Shown here: positions 21,398 to 32,857 of the stretch, piece by piece
How the letters are laid out: the number at the start of each line of letters is the position of its first letter
Numbering within the stretch: the first letter of the stretch is position 1
Assembly: GCF_037042905.1 (NCBI RefSeq)
Contig: NW_026974141.1
Coordinates: 1,758,501-1,822,500 of the forward strand
DNA length: 64,000 nucleotides
Direction: 5' to 3'
From: Lytechinus pictus
Taxonomy: Eukaryota > Echinodermata > Echinoidea > Temnopleuroida > Toxopneustidae
Notes under the pieces: model-generated
Told to the model about the DNA's origin: nothing
Seen by the model: the letters and a program-made list of their open reading frames with translations, nothing else
Database searches by the model: none
Made by a program: the position numbers and the translations under genes

Positions 21398-22993
21398 TCA
21401 ACACCAAATCTTAACCTGAGGTTAAGTTTTTGAAATGACAGCATAACTTAGAAAGTATATGGACCTAGTTCATGAAACTTGGCCATAAGGTTAATCAAGT
21501 ATTACTGAACATCCTGCCTGAGTTTCATGTCACATGACCAAGGTCAAAGGTCATTTAGGGTCAATGAACTTAGACCATGTTGGGGGAATCAACATCAAAA
21601 TCTTAACCTAAGGTTAAGTTTTTGAAATGTCATCATAACTTAGAAAATATATGGACCTAGTTCATGAAACTTATACATAAGGTTAATCAAGTATCACTGA
21701 ACATCCTGCATGAGTTTCACGTCACATGACCAAGGTCAAAGGTCATTTAGGGTCAATGAACTTTGGCCGAATTGGGGGTATCTGTTGAATTACCATCATA
21801 ACTTTGAAAGTTTATGGATCTGATTCATGAAACTTGGACATAATAGTAATCAAGTATTACTGAACATCCTGTGCAAGTTTCAGGTCACATGATCAAGGTC
21901 AAAGGTCATTTAGGGTCAATGAACTTAGACCATGTTGGGGGAATCAACATCAAAATCTTAACCTAAGGTTAAGTTTTTGAAATGTCATCATAACTTAGAA
22001 AATATATGGACCTAGTTCATGAAACTTATACATAAGGTTAATCAAGTATCACTGAACATCCTGCATGAGTTTCACGTCACATGACCAAGGTCAAAGGTCA
22101 TTTAGGGTCAATGAACTTTGGCCGAATTGGGGGTATCTGTTGAATTACCATCATAACTTTGAAAGTTTATGGATCTGATTCATGAAACTTGGACATAATA
22201 GTAATCAAGTATTACTGAACATCCTGTGCAAGTTTCAGGTCACATGATCAAGGTCAAAGGTCATTTAGGGTAAATGAACTTAGACCATGTTGGGGGAATC
22301 AACATCAAAATCTTAACCTAAGGTTAAGTTTTTGAAATGTCATCATAACTTAGAAAATATATGGACCTAGTTCATGAAACTTATACATAAGGTTAATCAA
22401 GTATCACTGAACATCCTGCATGAGTTTCACGTCACATGACCAAGGTCAAAGGTCATTTAGGGTCAATGAACTTTGGCCGAATTGGGGGTATCTGTTGAAT
22501 TACCATCATAACTTTGAAAGTTTATGGATCTGATTCATGAAACTTGGACATAATAGTAATCAAGTATTACTGAACATCCTGTGCAAGTTTCAGGTCACAT
22601 GATCAAGGTCAAAGGTCATTTAGGGTCAATGAACTTTGGCCAAATTGGGGTATTTGTTGAATTATAGCCATAAATTTGAAAGTGTGTTGGTCTAGTTCAT
22701 AAAACTTGGACATAATAGTAATCAAGTATCACTGAACATCCTGTGCGAGTTTCAGGTCACATGATCAAGGTCAAAGGTCATGTAAGGTCAAAGAACTTTG
22801 GCCACGTTGGGGGTATTTGTTGAATTGCCATCATATCTCTATAAGTGTATTGGTCTAGTTCATAAAACGTGGAAATAAGAGTAACCAAGTATCACTGAAC
22901 ATCTTGTGCGAGTTATAGTAGTTTTCAAAATCAGCACTGCTGCTATATTGAATCGCGTGATGCAGGTGAGACGGCCAGAGGCATTCCACTTGT
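21305..22993 (+). mobile_element. Element B: GGC-repeat head, 355-bp higher-order tandem body
   Basis: Subterminal GTCTCACCTGCAT (21305-21317) and ATGCAGGTGAGAC (22960-22972) are exact 13-bp inverted repeats. The element continues to CCACTTGT (about 22993), where the host M1 sequence resumes. A (GGC)n tract at about 21350-21396 follows the head. The body holds 355-bp units starting at 21601, 21956 and 22311, each made of two diverged halves of about 178 bp. Each half carries AGGTCAAAGGTCA. No ORF. Class is unknown; it does not have Helitron ends. Confidence 0.8.
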
Positions 22994-23132
22994 ATGAAAT
23001 TAAGCGAAACTTTAAAATGTCATACCTTTCTTATTTTACATCCGATTTTGATGAGATTTTCAGTGTTATGCTTGTTGGATTTTTCTCTTTTTATTCAAAT
23101 CAACTTTTTGTTGGGGTGGACTTGTCCTTTAA

Positions 23133-23659
23133 TAATTGAAGGATGGAAGAAGCAGATGTTTAGGTCAAAGAGTTTCCTGGACTAATGCTTTGTAGTCTAC
23201 AACTCAGCCACTTGTTGGAGCACATGTGGATTGTGTTACCGAACACTTTTCATGAATTCAATCAAATCAAACACATTATTCTCATAAAATTCACCATAAA
23301 TACACAAATACCCACAAACTATGTAAAACTTTTGTGGAAATGATTTTTCTTTTTTACGATATCAGCTTCCAATCGGCCCCCTCTTCGCATGTGAAATATT
23401 TTGGTCACTTGAAAAAGGTATTGTGTATGTGTGTTTCTATGGGAAAAGGTGAGAAAACAAAAATCACTGATGAGCTATTTTGACCATATTTTATTATTTT
23501 GAGAATATAAAGACTTTGAAAATGTCTTTTTGACAATTTTTCATCATCGCTCTATTGTTCCCCTTTGGAAGGATGTTGCAATGTTTTGAGCGTATGAAAT
23601 TATTTTCTTTTTAATACGCATATGATGCGCGCGTTCGGTAAAACAAGGCCGGTCAGTAC
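23133..23659. other. No gene recognised
   Basis: AT-rich sequence between two elements. No ORF, repeat end or RNA gene stands out. Confidence 0.5.
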
Positions 23660-24070
23660 TTAAAGGTAAAAGTAAATGCTAGTATTGGTAACGATATCAA
23701 AATGAGTTCGTACAGAATCCAATGAAATGACCACCAAAGTGTATAATAATAAATAAATAAAACGCATGTGCCAAAGGATTCTGGAAGAAATTGTGTAATT
23801 GCTGAGAAATCAGCAAATAAGCACAGGATTTGGGTAGAGCGTCGGGCCCGACGCTCAAAGCAATAATTATACACTGTCCCACGTGCGCTTATCTGTGTTG
23901 GGGAAGTTCAGTCTGAACATTATTCAGCGTAGATTTCAAGATTTCACAAAGTTCACTTTATGTAACTGTACCAGATCTAGATCCTCGATGATATAATGAC
24001 AATTAAGCCTGGTTTTACAGACTTTCTCATGAAATCAGTGTTTACTGCAACTACTGGAATTTCTCTTTAA
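23660..24070. mobile_element. MITE family M4, copy 1
   Basis: Left TTAAAGGTAAAAGT and right GGAATTTCTCTTTAA are rough inverted partners. The body blocks ATGTGCCAAAGGATTCTGGA, ACACTGTCCCACGTG and GTACCAGATCTAGATCC are shared in order with 32305-32646. Confidence 0.7.
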
Positions 24071-27000
24071 TACAATCACTCACTATATACATGTACATGT
24101 AGGACCTACTGCCTGCAGTTGTACTCCAAGGTCAAGTACATGTAGGCCTTATATTACATGTACAGTAGATCAATAAACTTTGAATGATAAAATTGATAAA
24201 GAGTAAACAAGAACATATTCAAGTAGGCCTATAATTTGATTAGAATAATGTTATGTTTATTAATCATTATGTTATTTGCTTTATGTTGAGATATGATACA
24301 TGTATATACTTTGTTTATTATTGGAATGTGTAAATAAATAAAACGAAATAGAATAAATTATTTTTCTACATTGGTAGGGTCTGAGTTGTGAAGACTATGG
24401 TGATGCCAGATACTGATGTATGTTCATCAGATATTATGGTGGACAGATGTATACAGTATGTACTTGTAGGCCTGTATATACATGTAATGCAAAGCCTACA
24501 AAAATACAACGGTAAACACAGAGAGATAAAAAGGAGGGGTGTTATAAATACTCCATGAAATTATAAATCCAACAGGGAAGGAAAATATCACAACTAGGCG
24601 TTCATCCGTCATGAAACATCCGTTTATTTGATGCTTTTGCTAGTGCCATCATATTTATGGTGCCAAGGTTCGGTTGTAAAAAATGCCACTGCTCTTGCTG
24701 GTAATATAATCACATTGGGACATCACTACAGTCTACTATTGTAGCTGATTGTCAGCAACATGGGCTACATTCACTGTCATCGATTGCTTCAGTTTGCATC
24801 AGTGAAAGTTACTAGGATTGTTTGCCTACCGGTATGTACACCAAGTAAAATGTTACCTACACTTGCTATGTTTATCTGTTTATTTTTTTTTTGGCCTTTA
24901 TATAACTACACTGTACATGTATTACTTATTTTTGGAGGTCTGTATTTAACGAACATTAATTGTATTATTCCTGGCTAGAGCAGAAGCTACAGAACAGCTG
25001 TTACACGTAAGCTCTACATGTACGCAGGGAATAATTTTACTTCGGAAATTTGACTACATACTTGCCAACACTGTTGATTGAAAAATCAATAGACTTGAGG
25101 GAGCGAAGCGACCGTCTGGCAGGAGAATGGTAAATGCCGGGCCAGGCCGTCTGATCAAACTTTTTGAGATTTACAATGTAGATCTAAATACGGGACATTC
25201 TATTCACTTTTGTAAGCACAATTGTAACCAAAGCTACTGTTATTTTGTTCAAAGTCTCGCCTCAGTTTTTATAAAATAAGGATAAAATTTTCATATTATT
25301 TGTTCATATTCGAACACACAACCTTCCCATGATTGTACATGTATGCGCAAGGATTATCCAGTTACACGGGCCATTGTCAATAATGTTTCGATTCACACTG
25401 ATGAATATTCATGATGTGTATCAACTTTGACTAAATGAACCATATTTTGTCGTCGGGGAAAAAAGTTGGCAGGGGCAATATTGCAGACGGGCGACAAACA
25501 AATTGTCTACTCCAGAATTTCATTATTCAAAAATTTCAGATGTTAATAGTTTCTTGCAATTTAGCCGCTCCCATTCATTCATCATTTTAGAACCGCTACG
25601 AACATGCACAGCAACGACCCTTGTTTTTGATTTATTTATTTATTTTTTTTTTTTTTTACACAATGCATGTTTTGCCTCGGTATTGATAGCGAGTTTCCGC
25701 AAACCGACGGGGAGGGATTCTACAACAGGGTAAATCTATCGAAAATGCCCATCAAATCACAATGAACAGCTGAGAGCTCTTTGTCTAAAATTGGTGAACC
25801 GGGACAGCTGATCGCCAATGGTGTCCCTGCAGTCTGGGACACCGTTCTATCCAGTATTTCACGATTTTAAACACATTTATGTGAGAATATTCAAGCATTA
25901 GAGTTTTATGCACAGTACTAGCAAAATGGGAAAAATTGGTATTGTGTTTATAATAGTATGTCAAAATATGTCACAAATTCATTCTTTCGCTTCGCTCGCT
26001 CAAAGATTTTTTTCTCAATAAATGTACCCTCTAGCATGTTAAGCCTTATGAAAATGTTTGGCTTATTAATATTGCACAACTGATCTGATCTCAAAGTGTC
26101 TCGTATTTCGACTGTCCAAATCTGGTCACCATGAGTTGAACTTGTAGCCAAATGTTATCACAAGCAAAATGAAGGAAAGTTGAAGTTCACGATAAAGTGC
26201 ATGCTGCATTGTGCAAAATCATCAATATTCATATTTAAAGCTGTGCAAATCTTGTTAGAATTCTCAATCCCGGCTTAGTAATTACCATGGGGCTAAGAAA
26301 GATGGTCTTATGAGCAATAAAAAAAGATGAGTGCAACGATAATCTGGGTTAAACTGTAGACTGAAAAGCACACTTGTATTGTAAACAACCTTTGTTTATT
26401 GGTGGACCTGCCCTTTATGACTCTTCTTAACCCTATAGCACCTACAGATTATAATGCATAATGGCAATCTCTCACTAGAGGAAATAATAGAACTGGTCAT
26501 TAGTAGGCATTGTTCCCATCAAATTGAAACAGTTTTTTATAATTTTATTTACAAGTTATATTTATTTTGTAGGATAGGACCTGTTCAATAGAATGGTACA
26601 TGGCAAAGTTCAATCAGATGTACGAATATTGACCTTTGCTTTGAGAAATAAAAGCAAAAGTTCAGGTTTCAGCCGCCCCAGTCCCACGCCTTCAACAAAA
26701 TGTAAAGTATTACTGACAGAATGAAAATAAAACTAAAGTTTTTGCCAAATCTGGGATAAAATACATGTATGTCAAAAATTAATTCCAACTCAAATCTGAA
26801 TCATTCATATCGACTTCGATGTCACTCTGTGTGATATCCAACGTTTTGATGAACTCTTCATCGTATAGCAACGCCCGAGCTTCTGGTTTTCCGAGACGTG
26901 GACGCAGCCATCTTTGCTGAGATCGACTGCGCAACAGTCTGGAACTTGCTACACACCGATGCGTGTCAATCGGTTTTTCTCTATTATACTCAATAGGAGC

Positions 27001-27487
27001 ATACACTTTTCTATGCAGATCTATAAATAGCAGCCAACCTATACAGTATGCACACGCAATATTAGCACGGTAAATCATATACAAGAGATACTATAGCGCA
27101 AATAAAACGTAAGGGCGGATCAGTGTGAAACAGGAAGGGCGGTCTCGGGCAGTTCGAGGGCCATTTGGTTCAGTTTGGTATGAGAAGTTTATCATCTGGT
27201 GTTGGGATCAGATAAGAAATTCTTCAAACAAATCAACCTATCCATATGTACATTGTAATACTAAACTTAAGCACACATACATGTACTTGTAGTGTGTACG
27301 TTTGTGTTTTGCATCACAATAAAGGGCTGTTACACCTACATGTAATGTACACCAGGAATTATATTACCCTGAATGAGGCATTTTGGAGAAAAGATATAAA
27401 CATATATTTTGCCCGTCTGATTGATTAACTCAACAGAAAATACATCAGCCATGGTTCAGCTTTGACTAGGGACCATGATATTCATAC
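24071..27487. other. Intergenic, no gene supported
   Basis: AT-rich DNA rich in TACATGTA words (for example about 24085, 24110, 24155). At 25056-25474 CTTGCCAACACTG and AAAGTTGGCAGG may be the ends of an old DNA element. A minus-strand ORF of 101 codons at 26779-27084 (contains QQRWLRPRLGKPEARALLYD) lacks any partner exon or domain that I can name. Confidence 0.5.
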
Positions 27488-28078
27488 CCCGGGGGGGCCA
27501 CTTACATTGACGAGTGGATACCATGCGCGACCAAAAAAAACACGTAAGAAGGATGTCTTTTTCAAGATAGGGCACGTTACGTACTTAACGTAATAAGGGT
27601 GTCAAAAACACTAAAATAATGAAAAAAGGGGTATCTATTTTCGCTAGGAAAGCTACGTGTTTAGGGTCAAATTTGCGAGGGTATAAAAAAAAAGTTTTAA
27701 TTTTTATAAAGCCAAAGGATGTACCTTTTGCCCCAAGAGTCAACACTATGTGTTTAGAGTACAATTTGCACGAGATGTGGGAGGTGGGGCTGTAATAAAC
27801 CCAACGATGTAGGTAAAGGTAAAACCGACGACCGACGTCCATGACATAACAACCAAAATATCAGTGCTGTACTTGTTTAGGGGGTCAATTCAGGGAATAC
27901 TTGGCAATCTTTGAGTATCGGTTTGTTTCCAATACTTGTTAAGGGTAGGGTTTCACACGCCAATACTTGTTTATAAGGGGTGCATTTTCAGAATATGGAA
28001 AATACGTGTTTAGGGTGCTTTTCGAGACCCCATGGTCGCGCATGGTATCCACTCGTCAATGGAAGTGGCCTCCCCGGG
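27488..28078. mobile_element. 591-bp element with ~45-bp terminal repeats and 8-bp target duplication
   Basis: The first 45 bases (CCCGGGGGGGCCACTTACAT ... CATGCGCGACC) are the near-exact complement of the last 45 (GGTCGCGCATGGTATCCACT ... GGCCTCCCCGGG). ATTCATAC is duplicated on both sides (27480-27487 and 28079-28086). The interior repeats a degenerate ACGTGTTTAGGGT motif about five times and has no transposase. A decayed relative of the right end lies near 28800-28845. Confidence 0.9.
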
Positions 28079-28375
28079 ATTCATACACGCCTCCTCCGGA
28101 AATTTGCCATTTTCCTATTGTGCCTACATAGAACATTATTGGTCCATGATATCTGTATTCTCATTTCATCAAACCCAGGCGCAAGTCTGGTGTACACGCA
28201 TGTGGACGTAAAGTGTATGTGCGCGCCATCTGCATGATGCTAGCCTGTGGTGTACTGTATACAGTACTTTACGTCACTGTTACATTGCCAGGATTACATG
28301 TGATACTTCATCAAGTTAACAAATATCCTGATTTCGGAAACAGGCAAACAGACATTGCTTCAAATAATAGCTTGA

Positions 28376-28544
28376 ATTGGCCGGGGTTTGAACCTTCGAC
28401 CTCCCGGTTGTAAGACGGACGTTCTACCAACTGAACCAACACACCGGTTGATGCATAGTTTTCAAGAAATGTGAATGTCTGTTGCTTTGGAAATTCATGT
28501 TGATTTAATAACCAAAATCAAAACAGAAATGGGTAAACAATTTT
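28376..28544 (-). repeat. tRNA-like sequence with shared upstream flank, copy 1
   Basis: Minus strand 28446-28376 reads TGTGTTGGTTCAGTTGGTAG (A-box form) and AAGGTTCAAACCCCGG (B-box form) with a D-arm GTTC/GAAC. The anticodon stem does not pair, so this is a tRNA-derived repeat rather than a working tRNA gene. The 96 bases beside it (28449-28544) recur at 29219-29315. Confidence 0.55.
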
Positions 28545-29173
28545 CTCATCTATTGTATTTTGTCATTGAAAAGCGGACAGCATCTGCAAGAAAAAAAATT
28601 AGAAAAATGGGTGTTTTCACGGGTAGGCGGAACATGAATAGAGTGTCAAAAACGCCAAAAATGAGGAAAAAGCCTATTAAATTTTGATTGCCTATAAACT
28701 TGAATCGAGTAGTGATCCCGAGACATCTGCACAAATCAGCATTAAGAGTGTCCAAGCGGCCTGCCCTTTAATCCTTGTTTAGGGTATTTTTTTACAGGAT
28801 GATTCTCATGGATGCTAACTCTTCAATGGCAGTGACCACCCCCTCCCCCCTCTCCCCTCCCCCTGCCCTGGTTGATTGTAGAGTCTTGTGACTTCATAGA
28901 AGAGTAGCTCCTCCTATGTGATATCATTTAAAAAATATGCCATTTTCTCAAAAATTCACGAGTGATTTTTCATCAGACACATCATTTATACCCCCTGCTG
29001 CGAGCAAAATATTTTCATTTGTCATGTACATGTACTATTAATGGACCCTAACAGATCAATAGGGCCATCTGCACCAGCCCGAGTTTTCAAATTAGCGCGC
29101 TATTTCTGATCCGGCAAATTATCCCGATCTGAACAATCCCGAGATTATTTGTAATGGAGACGCAATTATCGCG

Positions 29174-29315
29174 CTAGGTTGTAAGACGGACGCTCTACCA
29201 ACTGAGCCAACACACTGGTTGATGCATAGTTTTCAAGAAATGCGAATGTCTGTTGCTTTTGAAATTCATGTTGATTTAATAACCAAAATCAAAACAGAAA
29301 TGGGTAAACAATTTT
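29174..29315 (-). repeat. tRNA-like sequence, truncated copy 2
   Basis: Carries the same A-box half (TTGGCTCAGTTGGTAGAGCG on the minus strand) and the same 96-base flank as 28376-28544. It breaks off after the anticodon region (ACAACC) against GCGCGATAATTGCG, so the B box is missing. Confidence 0.55.
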
Positions 29316-30096
29316 TTTTTTGATCGACTCAATTTTTAAAAAGAATTCGCTGAAAGTGCTGAGACACTCTTCTGGTAGACTGTTCCAAGAACTCTAATGT
29401 ACATGTACTTGAAGTTGAGGACTTTACATTGTACATGTAGGCCTGCATGCGAGTGCTTTGAGTGGGACACAACTGTAATTTTTATGCAGAAGTCATGTTT
29501 GTGGAAGGTGTGAATGTACTTTTAATAAAATGAATCTTTCATGAGGCATGGGCCCTGATAAATGAAGCTATTCTGCCATACAGTGACAAATGGTAGCAAT
29601 TCTCTTTTTTTCTCTCTCAAAATTGACTTCTCTCTATGTTTTGGATATTTTCTGTATGCTCTACAACATGTGCATATACATGTACATGTATGATGCTGTA
29701 ATAAAGGAACTGGAGTTGCATAGCCTTCAATTTCTGAAATGGAGACGTTTCAGAAGCAATTATAAACTCTAATATTTCCGCATAAAACAATAACACACTT
29801 TCCCCATTTACTATTGACAAAAACTCATTCCACGGAGTTGCTTCCTTTTGTTATTGGACAGCAGGGTTGGCTCAGTATTGATTGCAATCTAGTGTTTGGT
29901 TTTGTATCCTGTTTACTGGATGAGGCAGGTACTACATGATAATTGGATTGTCAATCAACAGTTTTTTTTTAAAAGCAGAATGGAATTATAGTATCAGCGT
30001 ATAATTTGGTACTGGTTGACATTTTGTAAAGTACTTTGCACAACAGCTTGTGATAGTTCACTATCATACTCTGTTTAACCCCACTCTTATTCAAAG

Positions 30097-30365
30097 GGGA
30101 AGTTCACAAAAATTATATTGTAAAAAAGCAGGAAAAAAATAGATTGGTGAAGGTTTGAGGAAAATTCCATCTAATAATAATAATCACTTTTATATAGTGC
30201 TTAGTACATCGGAAGTATTCGGAACGACATGTCTAAGCGCTTTACAGATATATTATTACCCCGGTCATCGGATTCAATTGGTCATTCCCGTACACAATGT
30301 GTGCACATCCTCCACTCCCTGGGGAGTATTTTATCTACGACGTCATATGTGAGCAGTTTCCTCAT
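30097..30365. mobile_element. M2 MITE fragment interrupted by a SINE
   Basis: AAAGGGGAAGTTCAC and GGTGAAGGTTTGAGGAAAAT (30097-30167), then GACGTCATATGTGAGCAG (about 30339), are consecutive in the M2 copy at 45759-46263. Between them lies a reverse-oriented SINE 3' part. Confidence 0.6.
30172..30336 (-). mobile_element. SINE family S2, 5'-truncated copy
   Basis: Starts with an AAT-repeat tail (30172-30182). On the minus strand it matches the 3' half of the S2 SINE at 37390-37752, including GATGACCGGGGTAATAATAT, AGCGCTTAGAC and GTGCACACATTGTGTACGGG-like blocks. The tRNA head is absent. Confidence 0.65.
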
Positions 30366-30479
30366 ATATGTATGTGTTCTAGTAAAAAGTCAAAAAAATG
30401 TCATTTTCTCAAAGAAATGAAATGGTTTTTACATGTAATGTACCACCAGTTTATCAATGTCAGACAAATCATATAACAC

Positions 30480-32290
30480 CCGTTCCTGAAATTTTAGTCA
30501 GTGATTCTTCCCATTACACATCTCCACTAAACTGGTTTCCACTATTAAGCTGGTTTCCACTGAGCTAGTTTTAGAACTTTGATGAGAACGGGGTGTAGTA
30601 GTTCATGTATCATACATGTATAACGCCCATTCCTAAAATTTTTAGTCAATGATTGTTTCCATTACACACCTCCACTAAGCTGGTTTTAGAACTTTGATGA
30701 GAACGGGGTCTAATAGTTCATGTACTGTATCATGATATGCCCATTCCTAAAATTTTTAGTCAATGATTGTTCCCATTACACACCTCCATTAAGCTGGTTT
30801 CCACTAAGCTAGTTTTAGAACTTTGATGGGAACGGGGTCTAATAGTTCATGTATCATACATGTATAACGCCCGTTCCTAAAATTTTTAGTCAATGATTGT
30901 TTCCATTACACACCTCCACTAAGCTGGTTTCCACTAAGCTAGTTTTAGAACTTTGATGAGAACGGGGTCTAATAGTTCATGTACTGTATCATGATATGCC
31001 CATTCCTAAAATTTTTAGTCAATGATTGTTTCCATTACACACCTCCACTAAGCTGGTTTTAGAACTTTGATGAGAACGGGGTCTAATAGTTCATGTACTG
31101 TATCATGATATGCCCATTCCTAAAATTTTTAGTCAATGATTGTTCCCATTACACACCTCCACTAAGCTGGTTTCCACTAAGCTAGTTTTAGAACTTTGAT
31201 GAGAACGGGGTCTAATAGTTCATGTACTGTATCATGATATGCCAATTCCTGAAATTTTTAGTCAATGATTGTTTCCATTACACACCTCCACTAAGCTGGT
31301 TTCCACTAAGCTAGTTTTAGAACTTTGATGAGAACGGGGTCTAATAGTTCATGTACTGTATCATGATATGCCCATTCCTGAAATTTTTAGTCAATGATTG
31401 TTTCCATTACACATATCCACTAAGCTGGTTTCCACTAAGCTAGTTTTAGAACTTTGATGAGAACGGGGTCTAATAGTTCATGTACTGTATCATGATATGC
31501 CCATTCCTAAAATTTTTAGTCAATGATTGTTTCCATTACACACCTCCACTCAGCTGGTTTTAGAACTTTGATGAGAACGGGGTCTAATAGTTCATGTACT
31601 GTATCATGATATGCCCATTCCTAAAATTTTTAGTCAATGATTGTTCCCATTACACACCTCCACTAAGCTGGTTTCCACTAAGCTAGTTTTAGAACTTTGA
31701 TGAGAACGGGGTCTAATAGTTCATGTACTGTATCATGATATGCCCATTCCTGAAATTTTTAGTCAATGATTGTTTCCATTACACACCTCCACTAAGCTGG
31801 TTTTAGAACTTTGATGAGAACGGGGTCTAATAGTTCATGTACTGTATCATGATATGCCCATTCCTGAAATTTTTAGTCAATGATTGTTTCCATTACACAC
31901 CTCCACTAAGCTGGTTTTAGAACTTTGATGAGAACGGGGTCTAATAGTTCATGTATGTATAACGCCCGTTCCTGAAATTTTAGTCAATGATTGTTCCCAT
32001 TACACACCTCCACTAAGCTGGTTTTCACTAAGCTAGTTTTAGAACTTTGATGAGAACGGGGTCTAATAGTTCATGTACTGTATCATGATATGCCCATTCC
32101 TGAAATTTTTAGTCAATGATTGTTTCCATTACACACCTCCACTAAGCTGGTTTTAGAACTTTGATGAGAACGGGGTCTAATAGTTCATGTATGTATAATG
32201 CCCGTTCCTGAAATTTTAGTCAATGATTGTTCCCATTACACATCTCCACTAAAACTGGTTTCCACTAAGCTAGTTTTAGAACTGTACAGT
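30480..32290 (+). repeat. 14-unit tandem array with two unit lengths
   Basis: AACGGGGT recurs at about 30587, 30702, 30831, 30961, 31075, 31204, 31333, 31462, 31575, 31705, 31819, 31933, 32055 and 32169. Spacings are about 114 or 129 bp, with one of 122. The long unit contains an extra 15 bases duplicating TCCACTAAGCTGGTT. Neighbouring units are nearly identical. The array ends about 420 bp before the first coding exon of the GAL3ST gene. No ORF runs through it. Confidence 0.9.
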
Positions 32291-32304
32291 ATCTTCTTCA
32301 CACA

Positions 32305-32646
32305 TTAAAGATAAATTCCAGTTGTGGGGACAATCTCAAAATATGTGCCAAAGGATTCTGGAAGAAATTGTGTAATTGCTGAGAAATAAGCAAAATAAGC
32401 GCGGATTCTGTCACTTCCGTCGGGTCTTTATTCCAGCAATAATAATACACTGTCCCACGTGTGCCTATCTGTGTTGGCGATCTTCAGTGTGATCGTTTTT
32501 AGCTTAGATATTATGATTTCACAAAGTTCAGTTTATGTAACTGTACCAGATCTAGATCCACGATGATATAGTAATACTTAACCTTGGTTTTACAGACTTT
32601 CTCACGAAATCAGTATTTTACTGCAACTACAGTCATTTAGCTTTAA
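32305..32646. mobile_element. MITE family M4, copy 2
   Basis: Left TTAAAGATAAATTCCAG and the body blocks shared with 23660-24070 (AAAGGATTCTGGAAGAAATT, GTACCAGATCTAGATCC, GACTTTCTCACGAAATCAG). Ends near CTTTAA at 32646. It lies 60 bp upstream of the acceptor of the first coding exon. Confidence 0.7.
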
Positions 32647-32705
32647 TTTACATTTTTCACACTTTCATTCTTGTTTATCTCTCTCCCCCTCCCCCTCCTA
32701 TACAG

Positions 32706-32857
32706 AGAAACATGTCTTCTATGGTAAGAACATACATGATGCTATGCATAGCAGGTCTGCTTGTGACTGTCTGCATCCTGATGATCATGTATCGGGATGA
32801 TAGCGCCGATGTCAAAGACGTTGTCAAGGTCGATTCTTCATCCGATGATGCTCCACC
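32706..32857 (+). CDS. gal3st: gal3st exon 1 (first coding): signal anchor
   Basis: Follows a pyrimidine tract ending CTCCTATACAG (acceptor at 32705) and begins AGAAACATG; the start codon is at 32712. It encodes MSSMVRTYMMLCIAGLLVTV and onward: one hydrophobic anchor, then an acidic segment. Donor GTGAGT follows at 32858. The second in-frame ATG at codon 4 is a possible alternative start. Confidence 0.8.

Larger units (their letters stand above)
20218..23132. mobile_element. MITE family M1, copy 1, carrying two nested insertions
   Basis: Left end TTTAAAGGTCAAGTCCACCC (20218) and right end GGGGTGGACTTGTCCTTTAA (23113-23132) match the two ends of the uninterrupted 610-bp copy at 42301-42910. 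Removing the insertions at 20378-20995 and about 21305-22993 leaves about 600 bp collinear with that copy (ATTCAGTGACATGCAAATGAG, GCTAATTCCACATGTTTAGG and TCCTCATTTGCATACCGACC in order). Non-coding. Confidence 0.85.

Noticed and set aside
21305..22993. Helitron
   Set aside because: It starts near TC but ends CCACTTGT without CTRR or a terminal hairpin, and has subterminal inverted repeats.
26779..27084. Minus-strand ORF with RWLRPRLGKPEA, faintly like the start of Harbinger-type nucleases
   Set aside because: The resemblance covers only a few residues and no nuclease core or inverted ends were found nearby.
28376..28446. Candidate functional tRNA gene (minus)
   Set aside because: A and B boxes are present but the anticodon stem does not pair and a second truncated copy exists; treated as a repeat.
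30480..32290. CRISPR-like array
   Set aside because: Whole units repeat without unique spacers, and the window is animal nuclear DNA.
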